DNA of 64,000 nucleotides from contig NZ_JAESDH010000008.1 in NCBI RefSeq assembly GCF_019249295.1, forward strand, positions 1 through 64,000. The letters run 5' to 3'. The translations under genes and the position numbers were made by a program. Of this stretch, positions 1-8,467 are shown piece after piece (the first letter of the stretch is position 1; every line of letters begins with the position of its first letter). The notes beneath the pieces were generated by a model. It saw only the letters and a program-made list of their open reading frames with translations, did no database searches and was not told the DNA's origin. Origin of the DNA: Alteromonas antoniana. GTDB taxonomy: Bacteria > Pseudomonadota > Gammaproteobacteria > Enterobacterales > Alteromonadaceae.

Positions 1-89
1 TACGATATTTACCTAATTTGCCACACTTATAAGTAGTAACCCACCTCCGCAGCCATTTATTGGTGTGGTCTACAGAGGATTAAGTCTTT

Positions 90-683
90 TTAGAGGGGAA
101 AATCCCTAGAACCCCATTGTGATACTTGGTAATCATTCCCCCCACGAAATTTATTGCCATTAACTGAAGTAATAGCACGTTTTAACTGATGGTATGCTTC
201 ACCTCTGTTCAAGGCTTGCTGGACGTAATGACGCAACGTTGAATTATCAACATACTCCAAAACATAAATAGATTTAATTAAACGGTCGTACTCATGCAAT
301 GCTGACAATCTTCGGCTCTTGCCGTTACTCAACTTTCTAATGATTGTGCTTTGAGTGGTGGTTTTACGACTCAATGAACAAACAATATGCTGAATATTGT
401 CCCATTCTTCAGCAATTAGCTTATGATTAATATCTTTCTTTAATTGAATACGGCCTCCGTTCTCTTCAGTCACTTCAAATAGCTCAAAAAACACCTTTTT
501 CATTTTCGCGTATCGAGGGGCGAATGTGTAACCAAAGAAATCTAATATAGCGAAGTTAACATTATTGGTACCATGCGTATCGGTCGATAAGGTATTAGGC
601 TGTATATCTGAAGAGTTGTTATAGAGTAAGTCAAAAGCAAAGTGACCTTCATATTCGTTAGCGCCAATGACTTGCGTACTCAC
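90..683 (-). pseudogene. tnpA: Tn3-family transposase fragment (C-terminal catalytic part)
   Basis: The 197-residue reading frame matches the late catalytic region of Tn3-family TnpA (full length near 970-1000 residues). It has the stretch LSTDTHGTNNVNFAILD around residue 33, then FGYTFAPRYA, an IRKLSNG-like segment, RSIYVLEYV-like residues and a YHQLKRAI motif. It is broken at both ends. The N-terminal three quarters are missing beyond about 687, and after FRGGNDYQVSQW the frame runs into unrelated sequence and stops. No functional transposase can be made from it. It marks an old transposon insertion into, or deletion within, the ICE. Confidence 0.85.
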
Positions 684-966
684 CGGAACATGACGTGGTC
701 AACCAAAATTGACCAACCCAGTTAAGCTACTTTTTTCAATTTCTTCATGTCCGCCTCATATTGATTTGAAATTTCCATACTTTATCTAATTCATGTTTTT
801 CTAAATTAGCTAAAATGCAACTCAGAAATGTCCAGAAGTGAGTTGTGTGGTGTCGAGTGGAGATTGTACGATTAAGCCCCTAAGTAATTAGTCCGTCAGT
901 CTCCCTCGGTAATCAAATTAGTACATCTTAGCGATCAAATTGGTAAAAAATTAGACATGTAGATGA
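684..966. other. Intergenic IS/transposon debris
   Basis: No credible gene. The segment next to the tnpA break contains an imperfect palindrome (TGGTCAACCAAAATTGACCA, about 696-715). Beside it, on the minus strand, is a short frame ending in MKKLKKVA that looks like the tail of a transposase ORF. Further right are two direct repeats (912-945). The composition suggests joined remnants of insertion sequences between the Tn3 fragment and the broken umuC. The families were not identified. Confidence 0.4.
912..945. repeat. Two direct repeats, possible IS end
   Basis: ATCAAATTAGTA (912-923) and ATCAAATTGGTA (934-945) are direct repeats with starts 22 bases apart, about two helical turns. Repeated transposase-binding motifs of this kind are typical of IS21-family termini. 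The assignment to that family is only a guess. The repeats lie just outside the point where umuC loses its N-terminus. Confidence 0.35.
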
Positions 967-2139
967 ATGCCCACCTTAAAAAATAGACAGCGGGTTGGGC
1001 TGGGTGATTTTTCTGGTGTTAGACGCCAGCAACCCATGCGGCAGAATGGTTGCTCACTTACTCGTCTATTTTTAGCGGGAATTCTTAGCCAACTGTACGC
1101 GCTGTATGCAGATTTAAGCAGTCGAGTGATGCGCACTTTGGAGGAGATGGCACCACGAGTAGAGGTTTACTCTATTGACGAAGCGTTTTTGGATTTAACC
1201 GGTATTGAGTCTGCCATATCTCTTGTCGAGTTCGGACAACAAGTGCGAGAGCGCATAGGCCACTGGATTGGGATCACCGTCTGTGTAGGCATTGCACCGA
1301 CTAAAACACTCGCCAAACTGGCTAACCATGCCGCCAAAAAATATCCAGCTACTCAGGGGGTTGTAGACCTGACCAATCCAGATCGGCAACGTCGATTGCT
1401 CGCATTAGTCCCGGTTGATGATGTTTGGGGCGTTGGTAGACGGCTTTCTAAGCGTTTAAATGCGTTGGGTATCACCACAGCCTTAGATCTCGCCAATGCC
1501 TCTCCTAGAGCCATCAGAGACCAGTTTTCAGAGGTTTTAGAAAGAACCGTCAGAGAGCTCAATGGTGAGTCGTGCATTGAACTTGAAGAGATCCCGCCAA
1601 CTAAGAAGCAAATCGTCTGTAGCCGTTCATTTGGCGTAAAAGTGACGCACTTTGAATTTTTAAGTGAAGCCGTATGCGAATACGCAACCCGCGCCACTGA
1701 GAAACTTCGCAAAGAACAGCAGCAAGCCAAAGTGCTGACCGTGTTCATACGTACCAGCCCCTTTAAGGACAACGAGCCGCAGTACAGCAACTCTGCATCG
1801 GGTGAATTGCTAATCCCCAGTTGCGACACGCGGGATTTTATCGAGCTGGCCAATCACTTACTCAAGCGGATATGGAAGGATGGTTTTCGTTATGCCAAAG
1901 CGGGCGTCATGCTGTCTGACTTTTACGATCCTGGCATGTTTCAACCAGGACTATTCGATGACGTATCGACCCGCTCTAATAGCCAGCAGCTAATGTCTGT
2001 ATTGGACACCATTAACCAAAGCGGTGCCGGAAAGGTTTTCTTTGCTGGACAAGGACTCAAGAAAGATTGGTCGATGAAGCGAGAGCATTTGTCTCCCGCT
2101 TATACAACACGCTGGGACCAGTTACCGCGAGTGAAGTAG
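967..2139 (+). pseudogene. umuC: N-terminally truncated UmuC-like DNA polymerase V subunit (rumB-like)
   Basis: Y-family translesion polymerase. Homology starts near residue 44 (about 1096) with YALYADLSSRVM and continues through the catalytic palm motif YSIDEAFLDLTGI, the helix-hairpin-helix region VWGVGRRLSKRLNALGI and the C-terminal DUF4113-like tail. Normal UmuC begins with a VDxNxFYxS motif carrying the first catalytic aspartate and the steric-gate region. Those roughly 65 residues are replaced by unrelated sequence, so the protein should be inactive. No umuD/rumA is adjacent. In R391-type ICEs rumBA lies next to mobI, as here, where it converges with mobI at 2139/2150. Confidence 0.85.
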
Positions 2140-2149
2140 CGCAGTTGAC

Positions 2150-2593
2150 TCAATACGCATTCACTCTGCGACGCAGCATGTTGAGCTTATCAACCTGGCG
2201 TCGAATATCACTGAAGAATTCCTCTTTCTCCATGGCCAGCGCTAGCTCCCATTCTTTGGCCAAACCTTGGCAGTCTAAAAATGCGTATCTCAGCTTCGTC
2301 TTTGAGATACGCAGCCCCTTGCTAAAGACCACGCGTTTGCCTCGTTGACCGTGAAAACTGTTGATATACCACTCTATGCCAAAGCCATACTTAAAGTCTC
2401 TGATACGGACACCAAGCAGACCCCAGTCTTTAAAGGGCTCATTCTCTCGAACCTTGTAATGGGTAACCCAAAAGTCATCAACTTCAGCTCGTGCCAGCGC
2501 TTTTAGCCTGTCCGTTTCTTGCTGAAGTAAATCTGATACATCTGCTTTCCATTGTTCATTGACGATTTCTACCAAACCAATTTCCCCATCCAA
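2150..2593 (-). CDS. mobI: MobI-like conjugative mobilisation protein
   Basis: 147 residues. It resembles the MobI(A/C) family of SXT/R391 and IncA/C elements. The features used are a helical N-terminus, the motif FWVTHYKVRE, the core WGLLGVRIRDF followed by GIEWYINSF, and a C-terminal stretch KEWELALAMEKEEFFSDIRR. MobI is needed for oriT-dependent transfer, and in SXT it is transcribed away from oriT. Here too it faces away from the repeat-rich 2594-3057 spacer. It is opposite in strand to the partition/int operon. The assignment comes from pattern and position, and no catalytic residues are known for the family. Confidence 0.7.
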   Translation of the reverse strand: MDGEIGLVEIVNEQWKADVSDLLQQETDRLKALARAEVDDFWVTHYKVRENEPFKDWGLLGVRIRDFKYGFGIEWYINSFHGQRGKRVVFSKGLRISKTKLRYAFLDCQGLAKEWELALAMEKEEFFSDIRRQVDKLNMLRRRVNAY

Positions 2594-3057
2594 TTAACCC
2601 CTAAAGCCAAAACCACTATCCGTTTGGCTTTTGGATCGAAACGCCAAACGTAAAACTGCCGTCACAATCACTGTTTGGCGTCTCGATATAAATCGACTCG
2701 CTCAATCCCATACCCGACAAGGGATACAGGCTGATTTCACTTAAAAACACCTAAAAAGACGTATCGCCATGAAGATACAAACCGTTTGGCAAGTTCAGGC
2801 CAGAATGCAAACGACGTTTGGCGTCTCAATTTTTTTGGCTAGGTCACCAGCCGCCAAACAGAGCCTATTCTCATACTTTTGCAAAAATGCAATAGGCAGA
2901 TAGATGAAAGGATTTGTCACCTTTCTGCCCACCGCCAGTGCACCGAATCCTGATAATGACATTTGAGTAAACCGCCAGAGCACTTGGAAATGCCCAAGCG
3001 TGAACAGCGCGGTTGATTGAAAACCGTTAGAGCACTTTGAGTGCACAGGAGATAAGT
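2594..3057. other. Repeat-rich spacer, candidate oriT/centromere/oriV
   Basis: This 464-base gap between mobI and the ParM-like gene has no ORF of note. The core (T/C)GTTTGGC or its complement GCCAAAC occurs at about 2621, 2643 (complement), 2672, 2783, 2815 and 2853 (complement). Two copies, at 2673 and 2816, share the longer GTTTGGCGTCTC. In SXT, oriT lies just 5' of mobI, and the partition operon begins on the other side. Inference: the gap carries oriT and probably binding sites for replication or partition proteins. The nic site cannot be located by eye. Confidence 0.6.
2977..3037 (+). promoter_or_regulatory. Direct repeats and small palindrome upstream of the partition operon
   Basis: AGAGCACTT occurs at 2977-2985 and again at 3029-3037, with starts 52 bases apart (near five helical turns). 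The second copy is part of the palindrome GCACTTTGAGTGC. Both lie within 85 bases of the ParM-like start codon (3058). This is consistent with an operator for autoregulation of the operon. The regulator is not identified in the window. Confidence 0.4.
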
Positions 3058-4032
3058 ATGTTTGTACTAGGCGTAGATATCGGTTACTCAAACCTGAAGC
3101 TGGCAATTGGCCAATCAGGTAGTGAACCGAAAACCATTATTCTACCTGCGGGTGCCGGTCCAGCGGATCGTATGCCGGAGCGTATCGGTGGAGGCGATGA
3201 TGAAACTTGTTTGTATGTCTCTGTCGATAATGAGCGCTGGGCCGCTGGTGTTCCTGCTGGACGCCTTCAAGGCTGGGAACGAGAGCTTCACCCGGAATAT
3301 CCCACCACAAAAACCTATAAGGCACTTTTTCATGCCGCCTTGTTAATGGCTGAAACAGAATCCATCGATTTGGTTGTCACTGGATTACCGGTTTCCCAGT
3401 TTCATGAACCACAACGTAAGTCTGACCTTGTGCAGCGTTTAAAAGGTGTCCATCAAGTGACGCCTAAGCGCAGCATCACCGTTCATGACGTCAAAGTACT
3501 ACCACAGCCTGCCGGTGCCTATATGGATCTGGTTCAAACGGGTGGTGATCTGGGCTTGATTGAAGAAGGTCGTGTCGTCGTCATTGATCCCGGCTTCTTT
3601 TCTGTTGATTGGGTTGCCCTTGAGGCCGGAGAAATTCGCTACAGCTCATCAGGAACCAGTCTTCAGGCAATGTCCGTGCTACTGGAAACCATCGATAAGC
3701 TGATTTCGGAAGATCATGGTGCCAAAGTCGGAATGGATCGACTTGAAAAAGCCATGAGAACCGGCGACTTACAGGTCCTGCTATTTGGAGAAAAAGTCGA
3801 TATTTCACCTTATCTGAATGCTGCCATGAAAAAGGTAGCGCCTGTTGCTCTTACAGCCATGCGTCAATCCATGCGTGACGAAAGCATTAATGCGGACTTG
3901 GTATTGATCGCCGGAGGTGGAGCCTTGGCTTATAAGGAAGCGGCCAAGGAGATTTTTTCACGAAGCAAGATCATCGTGCCTGAGCAGTCTGTTTTGGCGA
4001 ACGTCCGAGGCTTCTGGTTTTATGGGGCATGA
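3058..4032 (+). CDS. srpM: ParM/StbA-like actin-family partition ATPase
   Basis: 324 residues with the actin-fold ATPase motifs in order: phosphate-1 loop VLGVDIGYSNLKLAIG at the N-terminus, phosphate-2 VVVIDPGFFSVDW near residue 180, and the adenosine motif VLIAGGGALAYKEA near residue 290. Such proteins form filaments that push plasmid copies apart. SXT/R391 ICEs carry a homologue (SrpM) that stabilises the excised circular form. The ATG at 3058 is chosen because AGGAG lies 7 bases upstream. It overlaps the next gene by 4 bases (ATGATC), so the two are probably co-translated. Confidence 0.8.
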   Translation: MFVLGVDIGYSNLKLAIGQSGSEPKTIILPAGAGPADRMPERIGGGDDETCLYVSVDNERWAAGVPAGRLQGWERELHPEYPTTKTYKALFHAALLMAETESIDLVVTGLPVSQFHEPQRKSDLVQRLKGVHQVTPKRSITVHDVKVLPQPAGAYMDLVQTGGDLGLIEEGRVVVIDPGFFSVDWVALEAGEIRYSSSGTSLQAMSVLLETIDKLISEDHGAKVGMDRLEKAMRTGDLQVLLFGEKVDISPYLNAAMKKVAPVALTAMRQSMRDESINADLVLIAGGGALAYKEAAKEIFSRSKIIVPEQSVLANVRGFWFYGA

Positions 4033-4304
4033 TCATGAGAGTTGTCGTCAACATTCCCCCAGGGAGCCACCCAGAACTACTCAAAGAATTGGAAAAGACG
4101 CCACCACGGGAACGCGCTGAGCGTCTGCGGATGCTGGCAACCTTTGGGTTAATTCAAATGAGCCAACCCAATCTATCCACGACATCTGTACCGGTGGATG
4201 GCCTTGCACCAGATGGTGAAGTTACTTCTATGAGTACAGCGCCAGAACCCAAAGCAGAAACACGTAAACAATCATTAAAATCAAAACTAGGGCTGGGCTT
4301 ATAA
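4029..4304 (+). CDS. Small partner protein of the ParM-like gene
   Basis: 91 residues with no recognised catalytic motif. The N-terminal half is charged and helical (IPPGSHPELLKELEKTPPRE, then RLRMLATFGL). The C-terminal half is Ser/Thr/Pro-rich and low complexity, ending in basic KSKLGLGL. It starts on ATGATCATG overlapping the ParM stop and ends one base before int. Position matches the third gene of the SXT srp partition operon (probably srpC), which by analogy with StbB could be an adaptor between DNA and filament. That role is inferred from position only. Confidence 0.65.
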   Translation: MIMRVVVNIPPGSHPELLKELEKTPPRERAERLRMLATFGLIQMSQPNLSTTSVPVDGLAPDGEVTSMSTAPEPKAETRKQSLKSKLGLGL

Positions 4305-4305
4305 C

Positions 4306-5547
4306 ATGGCGTTATCAGTTAGCTGGCTCGATGCCAGGTTAAATAAAGAAGCAAAAGAAACCGTAGTAAAAGCCGACCGAGATGGGCTAAGTGCTCGGGT
4401 ATCGCCCAAGGGCAAAATTGTTTTTCAGTTTCGTTATCGGTTCGATGGCAAGCAACAGCGGGTAGACATAGGTACTTACCCCCTTATGAAGCTGGCTGAA
4501 GCCAGGAATGAGCTGGATAGGTTAAGGGCAGTACTTGATCAAGGCCGAAACCCCAAGCTTTACCTACAGCAGGAACGGGCTAAGTATTCTGCTAATCAAA
4601 GCTTCGAATCGATTTTTCGAGACTGGATAGACTCTGCCGGTAAGCAAGGGCTAAAGGAGAAAACGTGGCACTACCAAAAACGCAGCAGTGAAATATATTT
4701 GCTGCCCCGACTTGGCAAGTATCCATTAACTGACATCACTGAATTGTCCTTGCGAAACTGTCTTCGTGAGGTTTCGGAATCGTCTCCGTCAAACACAGAG
4801 CGCCTAGTGTCTGTACTGCATAAGTTCTATGACTGGCTGATTGATGAACAAATTTTGGAAATTAACGCTGCCGCTGGGATCACAGCAAAAAAGGTTGGCG
4901 GTAAAAAAGGAAAACGAACTCGGGTGCTAAATGACAACGAGATCAGGATACTTTGGCGCTATTTGCATGAGTCAAAAATCACTGAGAAGAATCGCATCTA
5001 CATAAAACTGCTTCTCTTATTGGGAGGGCGCAAGGGCGAACTCATTCAAGCTGAAAAGCATCACTTTGACTTGCAATCTGCAATGTGGACAGTGCCCATA
5101 GAGATCCGCAAACAAGGTGAGAAAATTGGAGCGCCGATCATGCGGCCATTGATTAAGCCAGCTATTGAGCTGATTGAACTGGCGATGCAGATGAGCAAAT
5201 CAACTTACTTGTTTCCCGCGAACGGACAAGAAGAGCTTGCCACAAATGGCTTTGATACCACTATTCCTAACAATGTGAAAATCTGGGCTCGCAGATCGCT
5301 TGGTATTGAGATGGAACACTGGTCTATGCATGATCTTCGCAGAACGATGCGAACGCGAATGTCTGCCATCACGACGCAAGAAGTTGCCGAGTTGATGATT
5401 GGCCACAGCAAAAAAGGGCTGGATGCTATCTACAACCAATATCAGTACCTGGACGAAATGCGTCATGCTTACGACGTTTGGTATCAACAACTAGAAACCA
5501 TCATCGAGCCGACAGGCTTTCCATTCAACTGGCGTTTCGGACAATAA
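4306..5547 (+). CDS. int: Tyrosine site-specific integrase of the ICE
   Basis: 413 residues. The N-terminal arm-binding domain (about 1-90) contains DGLSARVSPKGKIVFQFRYR, typical of P4/SXT-type integrases. A SAM-like core-binding domain follows (about 100-185), then the catalytic domain with R242 (LGGRKGEL), H342 and R345 (HDLRR), H367 (IGHS) and the nucleophile Y376. All catalytic residues are present, so it looks functional. Its start is one base after the preceding stop, making a three-gene operon with the partition genes. The length and the prfC target both agree with the SXT integrase. Confidence 0.92.
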   Translation: MALSVSWLDARLNKEAKETVVKADRDGLSARVSPKGKIVFQFRYRFDGKQQRVDIGTYPLMKLAEARNELDRLRAVLDQGRNPKLYLQQERAKYSANQSFESIFRDWIDSAGKQGLKEKTWHYQKRSSEIYLLPRLGKYPLTDITELSLRNCLREVSESSPSNTERLVSVLHKFYDWLIDEQILEINAAAGITAKKVGGKKGKRTRVLNDNEIRILWRYLHESKITEKNRIYIKLLLLLGGRKGELIQAEKHHFDLQSAMWTVPIEIRKQGEKIGAPIMRPLIKPAIELIELAMQMSKSTYLFPANGQEELATNGFDTTIPNNVKIWARRSLGIEMEHWSMHDLRRTMRTRMSAITTQEVAELMIGHSKKGLDAIYNQYQYLDEMRHAYDVWYQQLETIIEPTGFPFNWRFGQ

Positions 5548-5676
5548 GGGGTAGCTGAATTAAGGAAGAGACTGAGCTAGTACAAATGACCGAGTCAAGT
5601 AGTGCATTTGGCTCGGTTTAGATTAGTTGTTTTTCCAGTTACAAAAAAACAACTTATCGAATAATTATTATAAGTC

Positions 5677-7695
5677 TCACGACGCCTCAGAGAGAGGTAT
5701 TTGCAATTCATCCACAAGGGTTTGCTTAGATTTATACTCTAGCTCGCTTCTCTTTATTTTTAGCTTTTGTAATAAAGCACTATGAGTCACCTCGAAATCA
5801 TTAAAAATTGTAGACCAACTTTTAACGTATACTCGAATTCTTTCATCCGCCCCGGAAACAAGGCCCGCGCCGCCCTTACCAGCAAGGTCTTTCAACCGCC
5901 TTGTAATTTGAGTATCATTCTGGGAGATTTTAGTTCCAACAAGAACAACATCAAATCTCATTCTCTCATCATTAAAGGCAGGATGCTTATCAAGTACCTC
6001 AGCATAACGTTCAGCTTGAGCTAAATGTTTCTTATTCAATGCTACACTTGGTCTTTTTATTTCAATGATCGTACATTTAATAAATTCTTCTTGTGTAGAA
6101 TGATCAATTGTGACCATTTTGCGTGCAAGAAACAAATCTACTTGGCCTTTTGCCCCCTCTATGGTAGCGCCTTCAATAAGATCACTGGTACTGATATCGT
6201 CCCCATCCAATATTTCAATATCTGAATTCCGAAGATTTCTAGCTGTATTAGAAAAGTCATCCTCTTCGGCACCTATAGTTGTGTACTGAGGGCCAAACAA
6301 CCATGTATTAGCCTCAATAATACCTTGTAAGTCTGGTGTTTCTAGAACTTCTTTAGCGTGCTCTTTAAAAAGGTACTTCATTTTCTGTACGACTAGATCT
6401 CGCTTATGAATGTGTCCAATCGTGCTAATTATATAATCAAGTTTAGATTTACTTATTTGAGATGCAAATTCATCCATTTGCTCCTTATTTAAGTCTAAAA
6501 CGCCTTCCAATATATCTATCAAACTATCATTTTCACTTGATGTAGATAGCCTATCAAGCAAACCGATTATAATTTTTGTTTGCTTAGCCTTTAGCCCATT
6601 AAAAGCTGCTGGATCAGCAACGCAGATACTAGTTACTAATTTCTTCGTATGTGCAATTCTAAAGGAACGATCTTCGTCAGACTCCCAATTGTAAACAGGA
6701 AAATATCCTTTTTCTTCGAAAGAATCGACAAGCTGAACAGCTCTTTCTCTAAGGAACCCCTGATAAATCTCGGCTGTTTTGTTGCGCAGTTCTTTTAGCA
6801 GCATAGCTAAAACTTTATTCCCATCACTCTTTTCACTAATGAAGAGATCAGCATTTGGAGATGAGGTATCTTGAAAATTATCGAACCACTCAGATTGTAT
6901 ATATCCACTTATGAAAAAATTGTTTTTGTAGTTAAAACCAGTCAGATTTCTATACTTCTGATGTTCTTTTGAATCTCTAAAATAATTGTATGACTTTTCA
7001 CCAGATGGTTTTTTTATCCACTGAATGATACTTGAACTAAATATATTTCCATCAACATCTATAAGCTCTTGAAACAACCTATGTTGGGGAGGCGTCACTC
7101 GGACTCTATTAACTGATATTTTAAGGTTAGAAAAAACTATTAGCTTCCAACCAAATTCATTTGAAAGCTCCTCCATGATATTTTCAATATTAGGGATTTT
7201 TTGAGATTTTTCACTCGTAATGCCCGTAAGAAATACTGATGTCCCACTTCCATTTGAAAGAATACTACTATGCTGTTCTTTATCGTCGATCAACTCAACT
7301 TTGTACGTTTTAATACGAGACGAGTCTATGGTAATACGTGCATTCTCAGATTGTCTTCTCGTAAGCCAGGTTGCTGTTGCAGCATATTTATGAAATGAAT
7401 ACCGCCCTCTGCCTTGACTGCCTTTTTGGGTAACCTGTTTTTTGGATGAGTCATCCCAATTATCAAAATTTCGGTCTAGGTTATGAAAGTCAATTCCTTC
7501 ACCATTATCATGGATCTCTATTGACTCCACCCCGCCGAGATCACAGGTGTTAATAATGACATCAATATCTGATGCACCAGCATCCAAACCGTTCCAGATA
7601 TATTCACTCAACATCTTCCAAGCGGGAATTGAGCCGAAACGTTTTTTTATCGACGCATTTGTAATACCTGTTGTCCGTTCTTGAGGAGTCGTCAC
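5677..7695 (-). CDS. GHKL ATPase fused to a Shedu-like PD-(D/E)XK nuclease; candidate phage-defence protein
   Basis: 672 residues. The N-terminal part is a Bergerat-fold (GHKL/MutL/Hsp90-type) ATPase: N-box SEYIWNGLDAGA (E31, N35, D38), D63-N-G65-E-G67, and the lid GSQGRGRYSFHKY (92-104). A helical middle leads to a C-terminal nuclease-like domain beginning IIEANTWLFGPQY (459-471). Its motif residues are D520 (GQVDLFL), E545-x-K547 (IIEIKRP) and Q560 in QAERYAE, the layout of Shedu/DUF4263 endonucleases. GTG start. The gene is clearly more AT-rich than the chromosome, so it is probably acquired cargo. It sits alone between int and the AlpA-like gene. Defence function is inferred from domains and ICE location. 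Confidence 0.7.
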   Translation of the reverse strand: MTTPQERTTGITNASIKKRFGSIPAWKMLSEYIWNGLDAGASDIDVIINTCDLGGVESIEIHDNGEGIDFHNLDRNFDNWDDSSKKQVTQKGSQGRGRYSFHKYAATATWLTRRQSENARITIDSSRIKTYKVELIDDKEQHSSILSNGSGTSVFLTGITSEKSQKIPNIENIMEELSNEFGWKLIVFSNLKISVNRVRVTPPQHRLFQELIDVDGNIFSSSIIQWIKKPSGEKSYNYFRDSKEHQKYRNLTGFNYKNNFFISGYIQSEWFDNFQDTSSPNADLFISEKSDGNKVLAMLLKELRNKTAEIYQGFLRERAVQLVDSFEEKGYFPVYNWESDEDRSFRIAHTKKLVTSICVADPAAFNGLKAKQTKIIIGLLDRLSTSSENDSLIDILEGVLDLNKEQMDEFASQISKSKLDYIISTIGHIHKRDLVVQKMKYLFKEHAKEVLETPDLQGIIEANTWLFGPQYTTIGAEEDDFSNTARNLRNSDIEILDGDDISTSDLIEGATIEGAKGQVDLFLARKMVTIDHSTQEEFIKCTIIEIKRPSVALNKKHLAQAERYAEVLDKHPAFNDERMRFDVVLVGTKISQNDTQITRRLKDLAGKGGAGLVSGADERIRVYVKSWSTIFNDFEVTHSALLQKLKIKRSELEYKSKQTLVDELQIPLSEAS

Positions 7696-7840
7696 TTACC
7701 TATCCATCCAATCAATAAAAAATCCATGCTGCTATCTTAGCCTAAGTTGGTGTACATATTAACTATATTGTTGGCACAAGCCGGCGTTTCAAAGCGTTAG
7801 TCCAAGCTCCAACAGAAAAACTAAGCTACGCTATCTATTC

Positions 7841-8029
7841 CTAATTCTTCTCATACTCCTCCAAGTCTTCAATGTGCCACAGCTTGTTTCGTGTATTTCG
7901 GTTGATACGAGGTTGCGGCAAGCTGCCATCTTTTATTCTTCGCCAGAGCGTCGTATAGCTAATGTGGTAACGAGCCATAACTTCGTAAGACGTTAGAAAA
8001 GGGGTTACTTGGTGCGCTACTGCTGTCAT
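7841..8029 (-). CDS. AlpA-family excisionase/regulator (Xis-like)
   Basis: 62 residues from the ATG at 8029, chosen because AGGAG lies 7 bases upstream; the longer frame to 8050 lacks a site. It has a winged-helix MerR/AlpA-like fold: FLTSYEVMARYHISYTTLWR, then RIKDGSLPQP and a WHIEDLEEYE tail. Such proteins act as recombination directionality factors or activate integrase genes. Placement a few hundred bases from the attachment junction, pointing away from it, fits an Xis for the integrase at 4306-5547. The large cargo gene now separates the two. Confidence 0.75.
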   Translation of the reverse strand: MTAVAHQVTPFLTSYEVMARYHISYTTLWRRIKDGSLPQPRINRNTRNKLWHIEDLEEYEKN

Positions 8030-8467
8030 CTGCATTCTCCTGAAAATCAATGTAAAGCTATCATCGCCTGATTCATCACTTGTTGATGGTCAGAAAGATG
8101 CATGATTTGTTCAGAAGATCAGGCCCATACAAATGAACTTTTAGGACAGCAAGAAAGCAACCGGTAACCAACTCAACCGGCAAACAATTAGAGATAATCG
8201 CGAACGTCTTACCATCATTTCTCGATTTTTGGCATAAAAAATATAGGCAAGTTTTGGCTAAAACCCAGTAGGAACAAGGCCTACAGCTAGGTTTGTGTCA
8301 TGGAATTTGGCTAAAAACGGTAAATATGGCGATTTGTACTCAAGTTTGTACACATTTTCCGAGGTTACGCTTGAACATCATTGAAAAGCAAAGAAACGAG
8401 AAAAAGACAAAAAGCCTTTAAATTCAGTACGTAGAGATGTGATTGTGGTGTGCAATGAAAGGTGGTT
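8030..8467. other. Non-coding ICE end adjoining the prfC junction
   Basis: No ORF of substance. The stretch is AT-rich and holds several short direct repeats (listed separately). It abuts the prfC fragment, as expected for the arm-site region of an attachment site occupied by Int and Xis. No terminator hairpin was recognised. Confidence 0.5.
8226..8356. repeat. Short direct repeats near the attachment junction (putative Int/Xis arm sites)
   Basis: TTTTGGCATAAAA (about 8226), TTTTGGCTAAAAC (8252) and TTTGGCTAAAA (8306) are variants of one motif on the same strand. TTTGTACTCAAG (8333) and TTTGTACACATT (8345) form a 12-base tandem pair. All are within 250 bases of the break in prfC. Repeated short motifs at this distance are usual for integrase arm-binding or Xis sites. 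Which protein binds them is not known. Confidence 0.4.

Noticed and set aside
1353..1853. Minus-strand frame of 166 residues within umuC
   Set aside because: It is antisense to a recognisable UmuC frame, with Ser-rich chance composition.
5588..5620. ACCGAG...CTCGGT inverted repeat after int
   Set aside because: A six-base stem with a long loop and T residues too far away; not supported as a terminator.
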